DNA from: Paludibacteraceae bacterium
GTDB taxonomy: Bacteria; Bacteroidota; Bacteroidia; Bacteroidales; Paludibacteraceae
NCBI GenBank assembly: GCA_024399955.1
Contig: JAKSNH010000008.1
Location: forward strand, 54,784 to 118,783
Length of the DNA: 64,000 nucleotides
Reading direction: 5' to 3'
Part shown: positions 32,347 through 42,216 of the stretch, one piece after another
How the letters are laid out: every line of letters begins with the position of its first letter
Numbering within the stretch: the stretch's first letter is position 1
Translations under genes and position numbers: made by a program
Notes under the pieces: generated by a model
The model's input: only the letters and a program-made list of their open reading frames with translations
Told to the model about the DNA's origin: nothing
Database searches by the model: none

Positions 32347-32877
32347 ATGAGTTACGAATATCTAATAGCCGGATTGCCCTTCCTGAAAGCAGGAGACAAG
32401 GCTCCCATGACCATGGAAGCTTTGGATGAACTGTTGGCAGAGCAACTCTCGGATAATGATAAAGAGCAATTGCGATTGATGAAGCATCGTGCCAGTTATG
32501 GCATCTGCCCGTTCTTGCAGAAATGGCAGGCTTTCAATCGTGACCTCAATAACGTGCTGACCGCCGAGATATGCCGCAAACACGGACTGGATCCCAAGAA
32601 AAACATCTTGGGCGAAATGCCCGACGATATAGCTCCGGAAATAAAAGCTATCAGCCAAATCACCGACCTATACGAACGCGAACGGCAAATAGACGTGGTT
32701 CGCTTTGCATGGCTCGAAGACAATACGGCGATGCTGAACTTCCGTCTGGAAAACGTGCTGGCGTACTATCTCGAAATGCAAATGCTCTGCCGATGGGATG
32801 TGCTGACTCGCGAAACTGGCGAGAAAGTATTCAAGGACATCGTGGCTGACTTCAAGAAAGGAATACGCATAGATTAA
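32347..32877 (+). CDS. DUF2764 family protein, V-ATPase operon
   Basis: 176 residues, all-helical by eye, starting YEYLIAGLPFL as in DUF2764. Acidic and basic helices follow (MEALDELLAEQLSDNDKEQLRLMK; YGICPFLQKWQAFNRDLNNVL; NFRLENVLAYYLEMQMLCRWD). DUF2764 is found in this position in bacterial V-type operons that lack a recognisable subunit C, so it may take that role (the link from the central stalk to the rotor ring). That is an inference from position and fold, not proven. Confidence 0.8.
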   Translation: MSYEYLIAGLPFLKAGDKAPMTMEALDELLAEQLSDNDKEQLRLMKHRASYGICPFLQKWQAFNRDLNNVLTAEICRKHGLDPKKNILGEMPDDIAPEIKAISQITDLYERERQIDVVRFAWLEDNTAMLNFRLENVLAYYLEMQMLCRWDVLTRETGEKVFKDIVADFKKGIRID

Positions 32878-32903
32878 TTAACGTAAATTAGAATTTATAA
32901 GAT

Positions 32904-34667
32904 ATGACACAAGGTAAAGTAAAAGGTATCATCGCTAACTTAGTTACTGTAGCGGTTGATGGCCCTGTATCGCAAAATGAAATCGCCTATATCAGCGTTG
33001 GTGCAAATGCTACCAAACTGATGGCAGAGGTGATTAAAGTGACCGGCGAGAATGTGTACGTTCAGGTCTTTGAATCTACCCGCGGACTCAAAGTGGGCGA
33101 TAACGTTGAGTTTACCGGACACATGCTCGAAGTAACTCTCGGACCCGGTCTGCTCAGCCGTAACTACGATGGTCTGCAAAACGACCTCGATAAACTAACC
33201 GGCGTCTTCCTCCAACGTGGTGAGTACAATTTCCCATTGGACAAAGAAAAACTGTGGAAATTCGAACCCATCGCTAAAGTGGGCGACAAAGTGGAAGCTG
33301 CTGCGTGGTTGGGCGAAGTGGATGAGAATCACCAACCACACAAAATCATGGTGCCCTTCGTAATGGAAGGAACATACACCGTTAAATCTATCGTGGCTGC
33401 AGGAGAATACAAAATTGAAGACACCATCGCCGTCATTACCGACGAGGAAGGTAATGACCACAACATAACCATGGTGCAGAAATGGCCCGTAAAAAAAGCC
33501 ATCCTTGCCTATAAATCCAAACCGCGTCCATTTAAACTGCTCGAGACCGGTGTACGTACCATCGATACCGCTAACCCCATCTGCGAGGGCGGTACAGGTT
33601 TTATCCCTGGTCCATTCGGTACCGGCAAAACCGTGCTGCAACATGCTATCTCTAAACAGGCAGAAGCCGACATCGTTATCATCGCTGCCTGCGGTGAACG
33701 TGCTAATGAGGTCGTAGAGACCTTCACCGAGTTCCCCGAACTGGATGATCCACATACCGGACGTAAACTGATGGAACGTACCATCATTATCGCCAATACA
33801 TCCAACATGCCGGTCGCTTCCCGTGAAGCATCTGTTTATACATCCATGACCATTGCCGAATATTACCGTTCAATGGGTCTGCGTGTATTACTGATGGCCG
33901 ACTCCACCTCTCGCTGGGCACAGGCTCTGCGTGAGATGTCCAACCGTATGGAAGAGTTACCCGGACAAGATGCCTTCCCAATGGACTTGTCCGCTATCAT
34001 CGGTGCCTTCTACGCCCGCGCGGGATACGTATATTTAAATAATGGTAAGATAGGTTCGGTTACCTTCTTAGGCACCGTATCTCCTGCCGGTGGTAACCTC
34101 AAAGAACCTGTTACCGAAGGTACCAAGAAAGTGGCTCGCTGCTTCTACGCACTTGAACAAGCTCGTGCCGACCATAAACGTTATCCCGCTGTCAACCCAA
34201 TTGATTCATACTCCAAGTACATTGAGTATCCTGAGTTCGCTGAGTATATATCCGGTCTGATTGACGACAAATGGATTGGCCAAGTGAACGAGATGAAGAC
34301 CTACCTGCAACGCGGTAAGGAAATTCAAGAGCAAATCAATATCTTAGGTGATGATGGTGTACCCGTAGATTACCATGAGGAGTTCTGGAAGAGCGAAGTA
34401 ATTGACTTCGTCATTCTGCAACAAGATGCCTTCGATAAGATTGATGCCGTTTGCCCGCTCGAACGCCAACGCTACATGCTCGACCTTGTAATGGGTATAT
34501 GCCACAGCGATTACAACTTTGATAACTTCTTGGATGTAATCGACTACTTCAAACGCATCATCAACCTGTGTAAACAGATGAACTATAGCGAGTTCCATAG
34601 CGAAGACTTTGAGAACTACCAAAAGAAATTAAATGAACTTCTCGCTGAAAAGCAGATTAAAGCATAA
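32904..34667 (+). CDS. ntpA: V-type ATPase catalytic subunit A
   Basis: 587 residues. The order is an N-terminal beta barrel, the non-homologous insert, then the nucleotide domain with the P-loop GPFGTGKTVLQ (catalytic-subunit form), the Walker B region VLLMADSTSRWAQALREMS, and a helical C-terminal domain. This is the ATP-hydrolysing subunit of the V1 head. The gene lies between DUF2764 (26 bp) and subunit B (5 bp). Confidence 0.97.
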   Translation: MTQGKVKGIIANLVTVAVDGPVSQNEIAYISVGANATKLMAEVIKVTGENVYVQVFESTRGLKVGDNVEFTGHMLEVTLGPGLLSRNYDGLQNDLDKLTGVFLQRGEYNFPLDKEKLWKFEPIAKVGDKVEAAAWLGEVDENHQPHKIMVPFVMEGTYTVKSIVAAGEYKIEDTIAVITDEEGNDHNITMVQKWPVKKAILAYKSKPRPFKLLETGVRTIDTANPICEGGTGFIPGPFGTGKTVLQHAISKQAEADIVIIAACGERANEVVETFTEFPELDDPHTGRKLMERTIIIANTSNMPVASREASVYTSMTIAEYYRSMGLRVLLMADSTSRWAQALREMSNRMEELPGQDAFPMDLSAIIGAFYARAGYVYLNNGKIGSVTFLGTVSPAGGNLKEPVTEGTKKVARCFYALEQARADHKRYPAVNPIDSYSKYIEYPEFAEYISGLIDDKWIGQVNEMKTYLQRGKEIQEQINILGDDGVPVDYHEEFWKSEVIDFVILQQDAFDKIDAVCPLERQRYMLDLVMGICHSDYNFDNFLDVIDYFKRIINLCKQMNYSEFHSEDFENYQKKLNELLAEKQIKA

Positions 34668-34672
34668 CGACT

Positions 34673-35998
34673 ATGGCAAAAGCATTTCAAAAGATTTTTA
34701 CAGAGATCACAGCCATCACGAAAGCAACATGCTCGTTAAAGGCTGAAGGAGTAGGTAACGACGAACTCGCTACCGTAAATGGTAAATTAGCCCAGGTCGT
34801 TAAGATTATGGGCGATGAAGTGACCCTGCAGGTCTTCCAAGGCACCGAAGGTATTCCTACCAACGCCGAGGTAGTCTTCTTGGGTAAAGCTCCATCACTC
34901 AAAGTGAGCGACCAATTGGCAGGACGTTTCTTTAACGCTTACGGCGACCCCATCGATGGCGGACCTGCCGTGGAAGGTGAAGAAGTGGAGATCGGTGGTC
35001 CTTCCGTGAACCCCGTTCGACGTAAACAACCGTCCGAGTTAATCGCTACCGGTATAGCAGGTATTGACCTGAATAACACCCTTGTGTCCGGTCAGAAGAT
35101 TCCTTTCTTTGCAGACCCCGACCAACCGTACAACCAAGTAATGGCTAATGTGGCCCTCCGCGCACAGGTAGATAAGATTATCTTAGGAGGTATGGGTCTA
35201 ACCAACGACGACTATCTGTACTTCAAGAACGTATTTGCTAACGCAGGCGTTCTGGACCGTATCGTTTCGTTCGTGAATACCACCGAAAATCCTGCCGTTG
35301 AACGTCTGCTCATTCCGGATATGGCCCTGGCGGCCGCTGAGTACTTCGCTGTACAAAAGCATCAAAAGGTACTCGTCCTACTGACCGATATGACCCTTTA
35401 TGCCGATGCATTGGCTATCGTAAGTAACCGTATGGACCAAATCCCATCTAAGGACTCTATGCCGGGTTCGCTCTATTCCGACTTGGCTAAGATATACGAG
35501 AAAGCCGTGCAATTCCCAGAGGAAGCCGGTGGAGGTTCAATTACCATCATCGCCGTAACAACCCTGTCCGGCGGCGATATCACGCATGCTATCCCAGATA
35601 ACACCGGTTATATCACCGAAGGTCAGTTATACTTGCGTCGTGACTCCGACATTGGTAAAGTCATTGTGGATCCGTTCCGCTCATTGTCTCGACTCAAACA
35701 GTTAGTATCCGGTAAGAAGACCCGTGAGGATCACCCACAAGTGATGAACGCTGCCGTTCGTCTGTATGCCGATGCCGCTAATGCCAAGACTAAACTGGAG
35801 AACGGTTTCGACCTGACCGACTACGATAACCGCTGCTTGGATTTCGCCAAAGAGTACTCCAACCGCATCCTCGCTATTGACGTAAACATCAATACGACCG
35901 AGATGCTCGACATCGCTTGGGAACTATTTGCTACTTACTTCAAACCCGAAGAAGTCAATATCAAACAAGCGTTGGTAGATAAATATTGGAAAAAATAA
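34673..35998 (+). CDS. ntpB: V-type ATPase regulatory subunit B
   Basis: 441 residues. A beta barrel is followed by a nucleotide-fold domain without a functional P-loop (LVSGQKIPFFADPDQPYNQ in its place), then VLVLLTDMTLYADALAIVSNRMDQIPSKDSMPGSLYSDLAKIYE, the block typical of subunit B. It alternates with A in the head. It ends 3 bases before subunit D. Confidence 0.97.
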   Translation: MAKAFQKIFTEITAITKATCSLKAEGVGNDELATVNGKLAQVVKIMGDEVTLQVFQGTEGIPTNAEVVFLGKAPSLKVSDQLAGRFFNAYGDPIDGGPAVEGEEVEIGGPSVNPVRRKQPSELIATGIAGIDLNNTLVSGQKIPFFADPDQPYNQVMANVALRAQVDKIILGGMGLTNDDYLYFKNVFANAGVLDRIVSFVNTTENPAVERLLIPDMALAAAEYFAVQKHQKVLVLLTDMTLYADALAIVSNRMDQIPSKDSMPGSLYSDLAKIYEKAVQFPEEAGGGSITIIAVTTLSGGDITHAIPDNTGYITEGQLYLRRDSDIGKVIVDPFRSLSRLKQLVSGKKTREDHPQVMNAAVRLYADAANAKTKLENGFDLTDYDNRCLDFAKEYSNRILAIDVNINTTEMLDIAWELFATYFKPEEVNIKQALVDKYWKK

Positions 35999-36001
35999 AC
36001 C

Positions 36002-36631
36002 ATGGCAATACAATATCAATTTAATAAAACATCCCTACAGTCCCTGGAAAAGGACCTCAAGATGCGTCAGCGCACCTTGCCGACATTGCAGAGCAAAGAA
36101 ACAGCCCTGCGATTGGAGGTTAAGCATGCTAAAGACGAAATCAAGGCGCTGGACGAAGAGGTGAATAAACGCATCAAGAGTTACGATCAAATGATTGCAC
36201 TCTGGGGCGAATTTGATACCTCACTCATCCATGTGGACGATGTACGTATGTCTATCAAAAAGATCGCAGGCGTACGCGTTCCTATATTGGAAGAGGTGGT
36301 CTATTCCACCAAGCCCTTCAACATCTTCTCGTCCCCTAAATGGTTCGTAGATGGATTCGAACAGCTCAAAGCCATAGCCGATGTGGGCATCCGACAAGAG
36401 TTTGTTCGCCGCAAAGTGGACCTGCTGGAATATGCCCGCAAAAAAACCACTCAGAAGGTGAACTTGTTTGAGAAGGTGCAAATACCAGGCTATCAAGATG
36501 CTATTCGTAAAATTAAACGCTTTATGGAAGATGAAGAGAACCTCTCTAAATCAAGCCAAAAGATAGTAAAAGGTAAGCGCGAACGAGCTGCCCGCGAAGC
36601 TGAAGCAACTCAGAAAGGAGGTCAACTATGA
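36002..36631 (+). CDS. ntpD: V-type ATPase subunit D
   Basis: 209 residues. Long N- and C-terminal helices form the rotating central stalk: FNKTSLQSLEKDLKMRQRTLPTLQSKETALRLEVKHAK at the start, and VDLLEYARKKTTQKVNLFEKVQIPGYQDAIRKIKRFMEDEE near the end, the segment characteristic of subunit D. Its stop overlaps the ATG of subunit I by 4 bases (ATGA), so translation is coupled. Confidence 0.95.
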   Translation: MAIQYQFNKTSLQSLEKDLKMRQRTLPTLQSKETALRLEVKHAKDEIKALDEEVNKRIKSYDQMIALWGEFDTSLIHVDDVRMSIKKIAGVRVPILEEVVYSTKPFNIFSSPKWFVDGFEQLKAIADVGIRQEFVRRKVDLLEYARKKTTQKVNLFEKVQIPGYQDAIRKIKRFMEDEENLSKSSQKIVKGKRERAAREAEATQKGGQL

Positions 36632-38382
36632 TTGCACCAATGAAGAAATACACGTTCCTCATATTAGCATCTCAGTATGAGCACTTCTTGGAACAACTGC
36701 GCGAGGCAGGGGTAGTGCATGTCACCCTCAAGGCCGAAGGCATTGCCGATAACGAGACGCTGCAAGCTGCTATTGAACGAAAGCAAGAACTGGAGCACAT
36801 CATCAAACAAGGCGCTCCGGATCAACTGCTTAAAGAGAAACAAAGCGTTTTGGACAAAATAGTCGCTACACAACAAGAGGCTAATAGAATGGCCGTGTGG
36901 GGCAACTTTGATAAAAAACAGTTAGACGCTATTGCACAAGCCGGATATACCCTGTATTACTACACATGCAGTAGCAATAAATTCATGGAAGAGTGGGGTG
37001 TACGCGTGGCAGACTTAGGAGGCAAAACCTATTTCGTGGCTCTGCAACCTGTTGATAGTGAGGACGTAACAGTAGAGACCCTGAATGAGAAATCATCGGA
37101 TGCGTTGCTTAAAGATGTAGAAGCGCTCAATGGTCTATTAACCGCTGCCGACACACGCATCATGGCTTGGGGACAAGCCCACTTGGCCGAAACGCAACAG
37201 GAATTAGACGAGGTCAATCGCCAGATTGATTGGACCCAAGTCACCCTTTCTACGGATAGTGTGGCAGAAGGTAGCCTGAAACTGCTCGAAGGATTCTGCC
37301 CGGTAGAGAATACCGAGGCTTTAGACCAACGCCTATCTACGCTGGATTGCTACTACGAGGCAGAAGACCCACAACCAGAAGACAAGACGCCTATTCAACT
37401 CAAGAATAACTGGTTCACTCGCTTGTTTGAGTGTTTGACAGGTATGTACGGTTGGCCTAACTATGGCGAGTTTGACCCAACGCCTATCTTGGGACCTTTC
37501 TTCCTGCTGTTCTTTGCCCTTTGTATAGGTGACGCCGGATATGGCTTATTACTCATCCTATGCGGATACCTTATTCATAAAGGCAAGATGAAAATCGAGA
37601 TGTTTGAAGGTCTTGGTCCTATCATCATGGCATTAGGAGTGGGTTCTACCATTGTTGGCTATCTAATGGGTGGCTTCTTCGGTATAGACTTATTCACCGC
37701 CGAATGGTTCCCCGCCGGAGGCAAAGCCATTATGCTCAAGAGCTTAGGTGATGCCAACGGACAAATAGCCGGATACGACGTGATGATGGTATTGGCCCTC
37801 GTAATAGGTATCGTACATATATGCTTGGCCATGGTAGTTAAGTGTCTTTGTTACACCAAACGCTTTGGCTTCAAACAAACGATATCCGCTTGGGGCTGGC
37901 TCGTGCTAATCTTAGGCAGTTTAATCACCTTGGTATTGATGATGACCAACCTGCTGAGCGCAGAAGCTACCAATATAACACTCATCGTGATTGGTGCCAT
38001 CTCTGCCTTAGGTATCTTCATCTTCAACACACCTGGACGTAATCCGCTGATTAATATTGGTGCCGGATTATGGGATACCTACGGAATGGCGACCGGTATA
38101 ATGGGCGATGTGCTCAGTTACCTACGTCTATATGCCTTAGGCTTAGCCGGTGGTATGTTAGGTGCTGCCTTCAACCAATTAGGCGAAATGGTCTTAGGCG
38201 AAACGCCTAACGTTGGTACGTGGATTGGCTTTATCGCCATCGTAACCTTTGGTCATGTACTCAACTTATTGATGGCATGCTTAGGTGCGTTCGTTCACCC
38301 GCTCCGTCTAACTTTCGTCGAATACTTCAAAAACGCCGGATATGAAGGTTCCGGTAAACTATATCAACCCTTCAAGAAATAA
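36628..38382 (+). CDS. ntpI: V-type ATPase subunit I (a-type stator)
   Basis: 584 residues. A soluble N-terminal half (~260 residues, helical) carries the MIAPMKKYTFLILASQYE start; the membrane half has about seven to eight helices. Family blocks: LFECLTGMYGWPNYGEFDPTPILGPFFLLFFALCIGDAGYGLLLIL and GDVLSYLRLYALGLAGGMLGAAFNQL, the latter holding the essential Arg next to the ion half-channels, then FGHVLNLLMACLGAFVHPLRLTFVEYF. It forms the ion path with the K ring. Confidence 0.95.
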   Translation: MIAPMKKYTFLILASQYEHFLEQLREAGVVHVTLKAEGIADNETLQAAIERKQELEHIIKQGAPDQLLKEKQSVLDKIVATQQEANRMAVWGNFDKKQLDAIAQAGYTLYYYTCSSNKFMEEWGVRVADLGGKTYFVALQPVDSEDVTVETLNEKSSDALLKDVEALNGLLTAADTRIMAWGQAHLAETQQELDEVNRQIDWTQVTLSTDSVAEGSLKLLEGFCPVENTEALDQRLSTLDCYYEAEDPQPEDKTPIQLKNNWFTRLFECLTGMYGWPNYGEFDPTPILGPFFLLFFALCIGDAGYGLLLILCGYLIHKGKMKIEMFEGLGPIIMALGVGSTIVGYLMGGFFGIDLFTAEWFPAGGKAIMLKSLGDANGQIAGYDVMMVLALVIGIVHICLAMVVKCLCYTKRFGFKQTISAWGWLVLILGSLITLVLMMTNLLSAEATNITLIVIGAISALGIFIFNTPGRNPLINIGAGLWDTYGMATGIMGDVLSYLRLYALGLAGGMLGAAFNQLGEMVLGETPNVGTWIGFIAIVTFGHVLNLLMACLGAFVHPLRLTFVEYFKNAGYEGSGKLYQPFKK

Positions 38383-38389
38383 TTATTAA

Positions 38390-38827
<438 letters not shown>

Positions 38828-38837
38828 TCCTATCAGT

Positions 38838-40244
38838 ATGACAATCCAATTCTTAGGTGCCGCCAAAGAAGTAACAGGCAGTAAGCACCTGATTACAACA
38901 CAGTCGGGCAAGCGTATCTTGCTCGATTGTGGTATGTATCAGGGAAAAGGCATGGAAACAGATGCCGCTAACCGCGAACTGGGGTTTGATCCTAAACAAA
39001 TCGACTACCTCATTCTTAGTCATGCACATATTGACCACTCCGGATTAATTCCATACATCTATCGTATGGGATTCCGTGGAGATATTATATCTACGCCTGC
39101 TACTCGCGACCTATGCGCTATCATGCTGCAAGATACAGCATATATTCAAGCGCAAGATATAAGGTGGTACAACAAGAAAATGGATCGTCTGCATAAACCC
39201 AAAGTAGATCCCCTATACGACATCAATCATGCACAACAATGTATGAAACTGTTCATATCCATTAATTATGACCGTAAATACAAACTTTGTGATGATGTCA
39301 TGGTTACCCTTACCAATTCTGGGCACATGCTCGGCTCCGCCGTCATCAGTCTGGAAATCAAAGAGGGAGGAGAGTGGAAGCGAATCGCCTATACCGGCGA
39401 CTTAGGACGGCAACATAGCCATATTCTATGCAGCCCCCAATTATTTCCTCAATGTGATTATTTAATCTGCGAATCCACATACGGCGACCGCACACATGAC
39501 AATTCGCTGGTTAGTGAAGAAGAATTACTACATGTCGTAGAGGATACCTGCGTCTATAAAAAAGGCAAACTGCTCATACCAAGTTTCTCGGTTGGACGCA
39601 CACAAGAGATTGTTTATGTACTCAATAAACTATACAACGAAGGTAGTCTGCCGAAAATCAAAGTGTATGTGGATTCACCGCTATCTGTTAATGCCACCCA
39701 TATCTTCCGTATGTACACCGATGCCCTGAACGAGGACGTGCAGGACTCGATGCGATTTGATGACGACCCATTTGGATTCTCGTCCCTGAAATACATAACG
39801 GATATCAACGAGAGCAAAGCGCTCAATAATAGCGACGAACCTTGTATCATCATATCTGCCTCAGGTATGTTAGAGGCAGGGCGTATCAAACATCACGTGG
39901 CAAACCATATATCCGACCCATCAACCACTATTCTGATAGTAGGTTACTGTACGCCGACCTCGTTAGGCGCACGCATACAAGACCCCAAACTGCAATGGGT
40001 CAGCATATTCGGCTTTGACCACAAGATAAAAGCACAAGTCACTAAGATAGAAGGCTTCTCCGGACACGGGGACTATCGCGAGATGATTGATTATATATCT
40101 CGTAGCCAAAATATATCCGCTATCCGCCGTACTTTTATTGTACACGGCGAATCTGCTGCACAAGAGGCCTATAAAGACCATTTATATGAAGCTGGATTCC
40201 GTAATATAGATATACCGGACAAGGGCTATATCGTGCATATCTAA
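38838..40244 (+). CDS. MBL-fold/beta-CASP exoribonuclease-like protein
   Basis: 468 residues. Metallo-beta-lactamase motifs: LSHAHIDHSG (HxHxDH), a NSGHMLGSAV block, and the YTGDLGR aspartate. The beta-CASP domain follows (LLIPSFSVGRTQEIVY; KVYVDSPLSVNATHIF; CIIISASGMLEAGRIKHH), and the RMMBL end has IEGFSGHGDYREM and FIVHGE. This is the bacterial YSH1/CPSF-73-like group that acts on RNA in the cytosol; the exact target is unknown. It starts 10 bp after ntpK, so it may share the V-ATPase transcript. Confidence 0.9.
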   Translation: MTIQFLGAAKEVTGSKHLITTQSGKRILLDCGMYQGKGMETDAANRELGFDPKQIDYLILSHAHIDHSGLIPYIYRMGFRGDIISTPATRDLCAIMLQDTAYIQAQDIRWYNKKMDRLHKPKVDPLYDINHAQQCMKLFISINYDRKYKLCDDVMVTLTNSGHMLGSAVISLEIKEGGEWKRIAYTGDLGRQHSHILCSPQLFPQCDYLICESTYGDRTHDNSLVSEEELLHVVEDTCVYKKGKLLIPSFSVGRTQEIVYVLNKLYNEGSLPKIKVYVDSPLSVNATHIFRMYTDALNEDVQDSMRFDDDPFGFSSLKYITDINESKALNNSDEPCIIISASGMLEAGRIKHHVANHISDPSTTILIVGYCTPTSLGARIQDPKLQWVSIFGFDHKIKAQVTKIEGFSGHGDYREMIDYISRSQNISAIRRTFIVHGESAAQEAYKDHLYEAGFRNIDIPDKGYIVHI

Positions 40245-40253
40245 TATAAAACT

Positions 40254-41147
40254 ATGACTCGAGAACAGAAAATATCCCAAGTAACGATTTGGGGTGCAAT
40301 AGGCAACTTAGTCTTAACTGCTTTCAAACTAGTGGCAGGACTATTAGGACGCAGTTCGGCCATGATTGCTGATGCTATCCATTCATTAAGCGACTTGGTA
40401 AGCGATATTGTCGTATTGGTGATGGTGAGAGTCAGCAGCAAAGGTGTGGATAAAAACCATGATTACGGACATGGCAAGTTTGAAACACTTGCTACTGTCG
40501 TAGTAGCAGTTATCTTATTGTGGGTGGGAGTTGAACTACTTATCGAAGGTATTGGCAAGATTCGTCTTGTCATCATGGGTGATACTCTACCTGTTCCCGG
40601 ACAAATCGCACTATGGGCGGCTTTAATCTCTATCTTAGTCAAGGAAATCTTATACCAATGGACATCTCGAGTAGGGAAGAAAGTGAATAGTCCTGCTATG
40701 ATTACCAATGCTTGGCATCACCGCTCTGACGCTTTATCGTCCATTGGTGCAGCGCTCGGTATAGGCGGTGCTATCTGCTTTGGCGGTAAATGGGTCATCT
40801 TAGACCCCATTGTAGGATGCATCATCAGTATCTTTATTGTCGTCATCGCCGTCAAAATGGCTATACCGGCTTTATATGAGTTAACCGATGGTTCTTTGCC
40901 GGAAGAGATAGAGCAACAGATCATACAGCTTATCCTTTCGGTAGATGGCGTTACGAATGTACACGACCTGCGTACACGCCGTAATGGACCTATCATCATA
41001 ATAGGCGTTCATATCGTGGTGGATCCCAATATGACGGTAGCCAAGGCCCATCACCTGACAGTCTTAGCTGAAAATGCTATTCGTGACCAATTTGGTAACG
41101 AAACACAAATATCTATTCATATTGAACCTACCGAAGAAGCAGAGTAG
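40254..41147 (+). CDS. cation diffusion facilitator family transporter
   Basis: 297 residues, six membrane helices. The metal sites of CDF transporters are visible: HSLSDLVSD in helix 2 (H/D plus D) and HHRSDALSS in helix 5 (HxxxD). A cytosolic C-terminal ferredoxin-like domain follows (VTNVHDLRTRRNG; GVHIVVDPNMTVAKAHHL; ISIHIEPTEE). It exports divalent cations (Zn, Fe or Mn, not resolved) in exchange for protons. It lies 9 bp after the beta-CASP gene and converges on the CNNM gene with a 3-bp gap. Confidence 0.93.
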   Translation: MTREQKISQVTIWGAIGNLVLTAFKLVAGLLGRSSAMIADAIHSLSDLVSDIVVLVMVRVSSKGVDKNHDYGHGKFETLATVVVAVILLWVGVELLIEGIGKIRLVIMGDTLPVPGQIALWAALISILVKEILYQWTSRVGKKVNSPAMITNAWHHRSDALSSIGAALGIGGAICFGGKWVILDPIVGCIISIFIVVIAVKMAIPALYELTDGSLPEEIEQQIIQLILSVDGVTNVHDLRTRRNGPIIIIGVHIVVDPNMTVAKAHHLTVLAENAIRDQFGNETQISIHIEPTEEAE

Positions 41148-41150
41148 GGA

Positions 41151-42209
41151 TTACTCCCTATGCCCCTTAGGAAGAGGCTTGCGGAAACGTTTTTGACGTT
41201 GATGCCAGCGCTCACGTGCATATTGCTGCATGTCAGCAAACTGGTCGTTCTCGTCTATAATCTCCAAACCGAAAATAGTTTCAATTACATCCTCCAAGGT
41301 TAAAATACCCTGGAAGCAACCATATTCATCTATGATAATGCCAATCTGAGACTTTTCCTTAAGCATTTGGTCAAAGATATCTCCAATTGACATATCCTCA
41401 TTAAACTGAGGAATAGAGCGTTTAATCTCACCTAACGTCTTGTTGAAATGGTCCTCCGTTAAATCTTCTAATGCATCATCACGCATCACATAACCGGTGA
41501 TATATTCCGGACTATCACTATAGACAGGAATACGTGAGAAATGATCATAATCATCACAATCGTAATATTCCTTCAGCGTCATACTTTCCGGCGCGATAGA
41601 GGCTACTACACGAGGAGTCATTACATCTACAGCCTTGATTTCATCCAATCTAATCACATTGCGGATAATCTTCTTCTCATCCTCCTCAATTACTCCTTCT
41701 TGTTCTCCTACATTGGCTAAAGCGACCACTTCCTCTCGACTGACAGACGATTCCTCACTCTCGGGGAAAAGACGCGTTATCCATTGTATCATCTTTACAA
41801 ATGGGTACATAACCCAAACCAAGATTCTAATCGTAGTAACCGTAAAGCCCATGAGGTTCTTCCAATACGTTGTACCAAAGGTCTTAGGAATAATCTCCGA
41901 GAATATCAAAATGAGTAAGGTAACAATCGCACTTACTAATCCGAACCATTGACTGCCAAACAATATATTAGCCTGCTGACCTACACCGGCCGCACCCACC
42001 GTGTTAGCAATTGTGTTCAACGATAAAATAGCAGCTAATGGCACTTCCGGCTCCGTCTTGTATTGCTTCATGCGTTTAGCCGGAGCATAGCCTTCTTCTT
42101 CACGTAGATTGATATACGAGAGGGTAGTGGACATCAATACCGATTCCAATGTTGAACAAAGGAATGAGATGCCCATCGCGACAAATAAAAATATTAGTAG
42201 TGTTGACAT
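41151..42209 (-). CDS. CNNM/CorC family (DUF21-CBS) membrane protein
   Basis: 352 residues from the ATG at 42209; a longer frame from 42236 would overlap lon. Four hydrophobic segments of the DUF21 domain (LLIFLFVAMGISFLCSTLESVLMS; LAAILSLNTIANTVGAAGVG) are followed by a cytosolic pair of CBS domains (DVMTPRVVASI; RIPVYSDSPEYITGYVMRDDALE; IGIIIDEYGCFQGILTLEDVIETIFG). The family is linked to Mg2+/Co2+ export or resistance. The usual C-terminal CorC_HlyC domain is lacking; only a short basic tail is present. It lies 7 bp downstream of lon on the same strand. Confidence 0.9.
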   Translation of the reverse strand: MSTLLIFLFVAMGISFLCSTLESVLMSTTLSYINLREEEGYAPAKRMKQYKTEPEVPLAAILSLNTIANTVGAAGVGQQANILFGSQWFGLVSAIVTLLILIFSEIIPKTFGTTYWKNLMGFTVTTIRILVWVMYPFVKMIQWITRLFPESEESSVSREEVVALANVGEQEGVIEEDEKKIIRNVIRLDEIKAVDVMTPRVVASIAPESMTLKEYYDCDDYDHFSRIPVYSDSPEYITGYVMRDDALEDLTEDHFNKTLGEIKRSIPQFNEDMSIGDIFDQMLKEKSQIGIIIDEYGCFQGILTLEDVIETIFGLEIIDENDQFADMQQYARERWHQRQKRFRKPLPKGHRE

Positions 42210-42216
42210 ATTTAAA

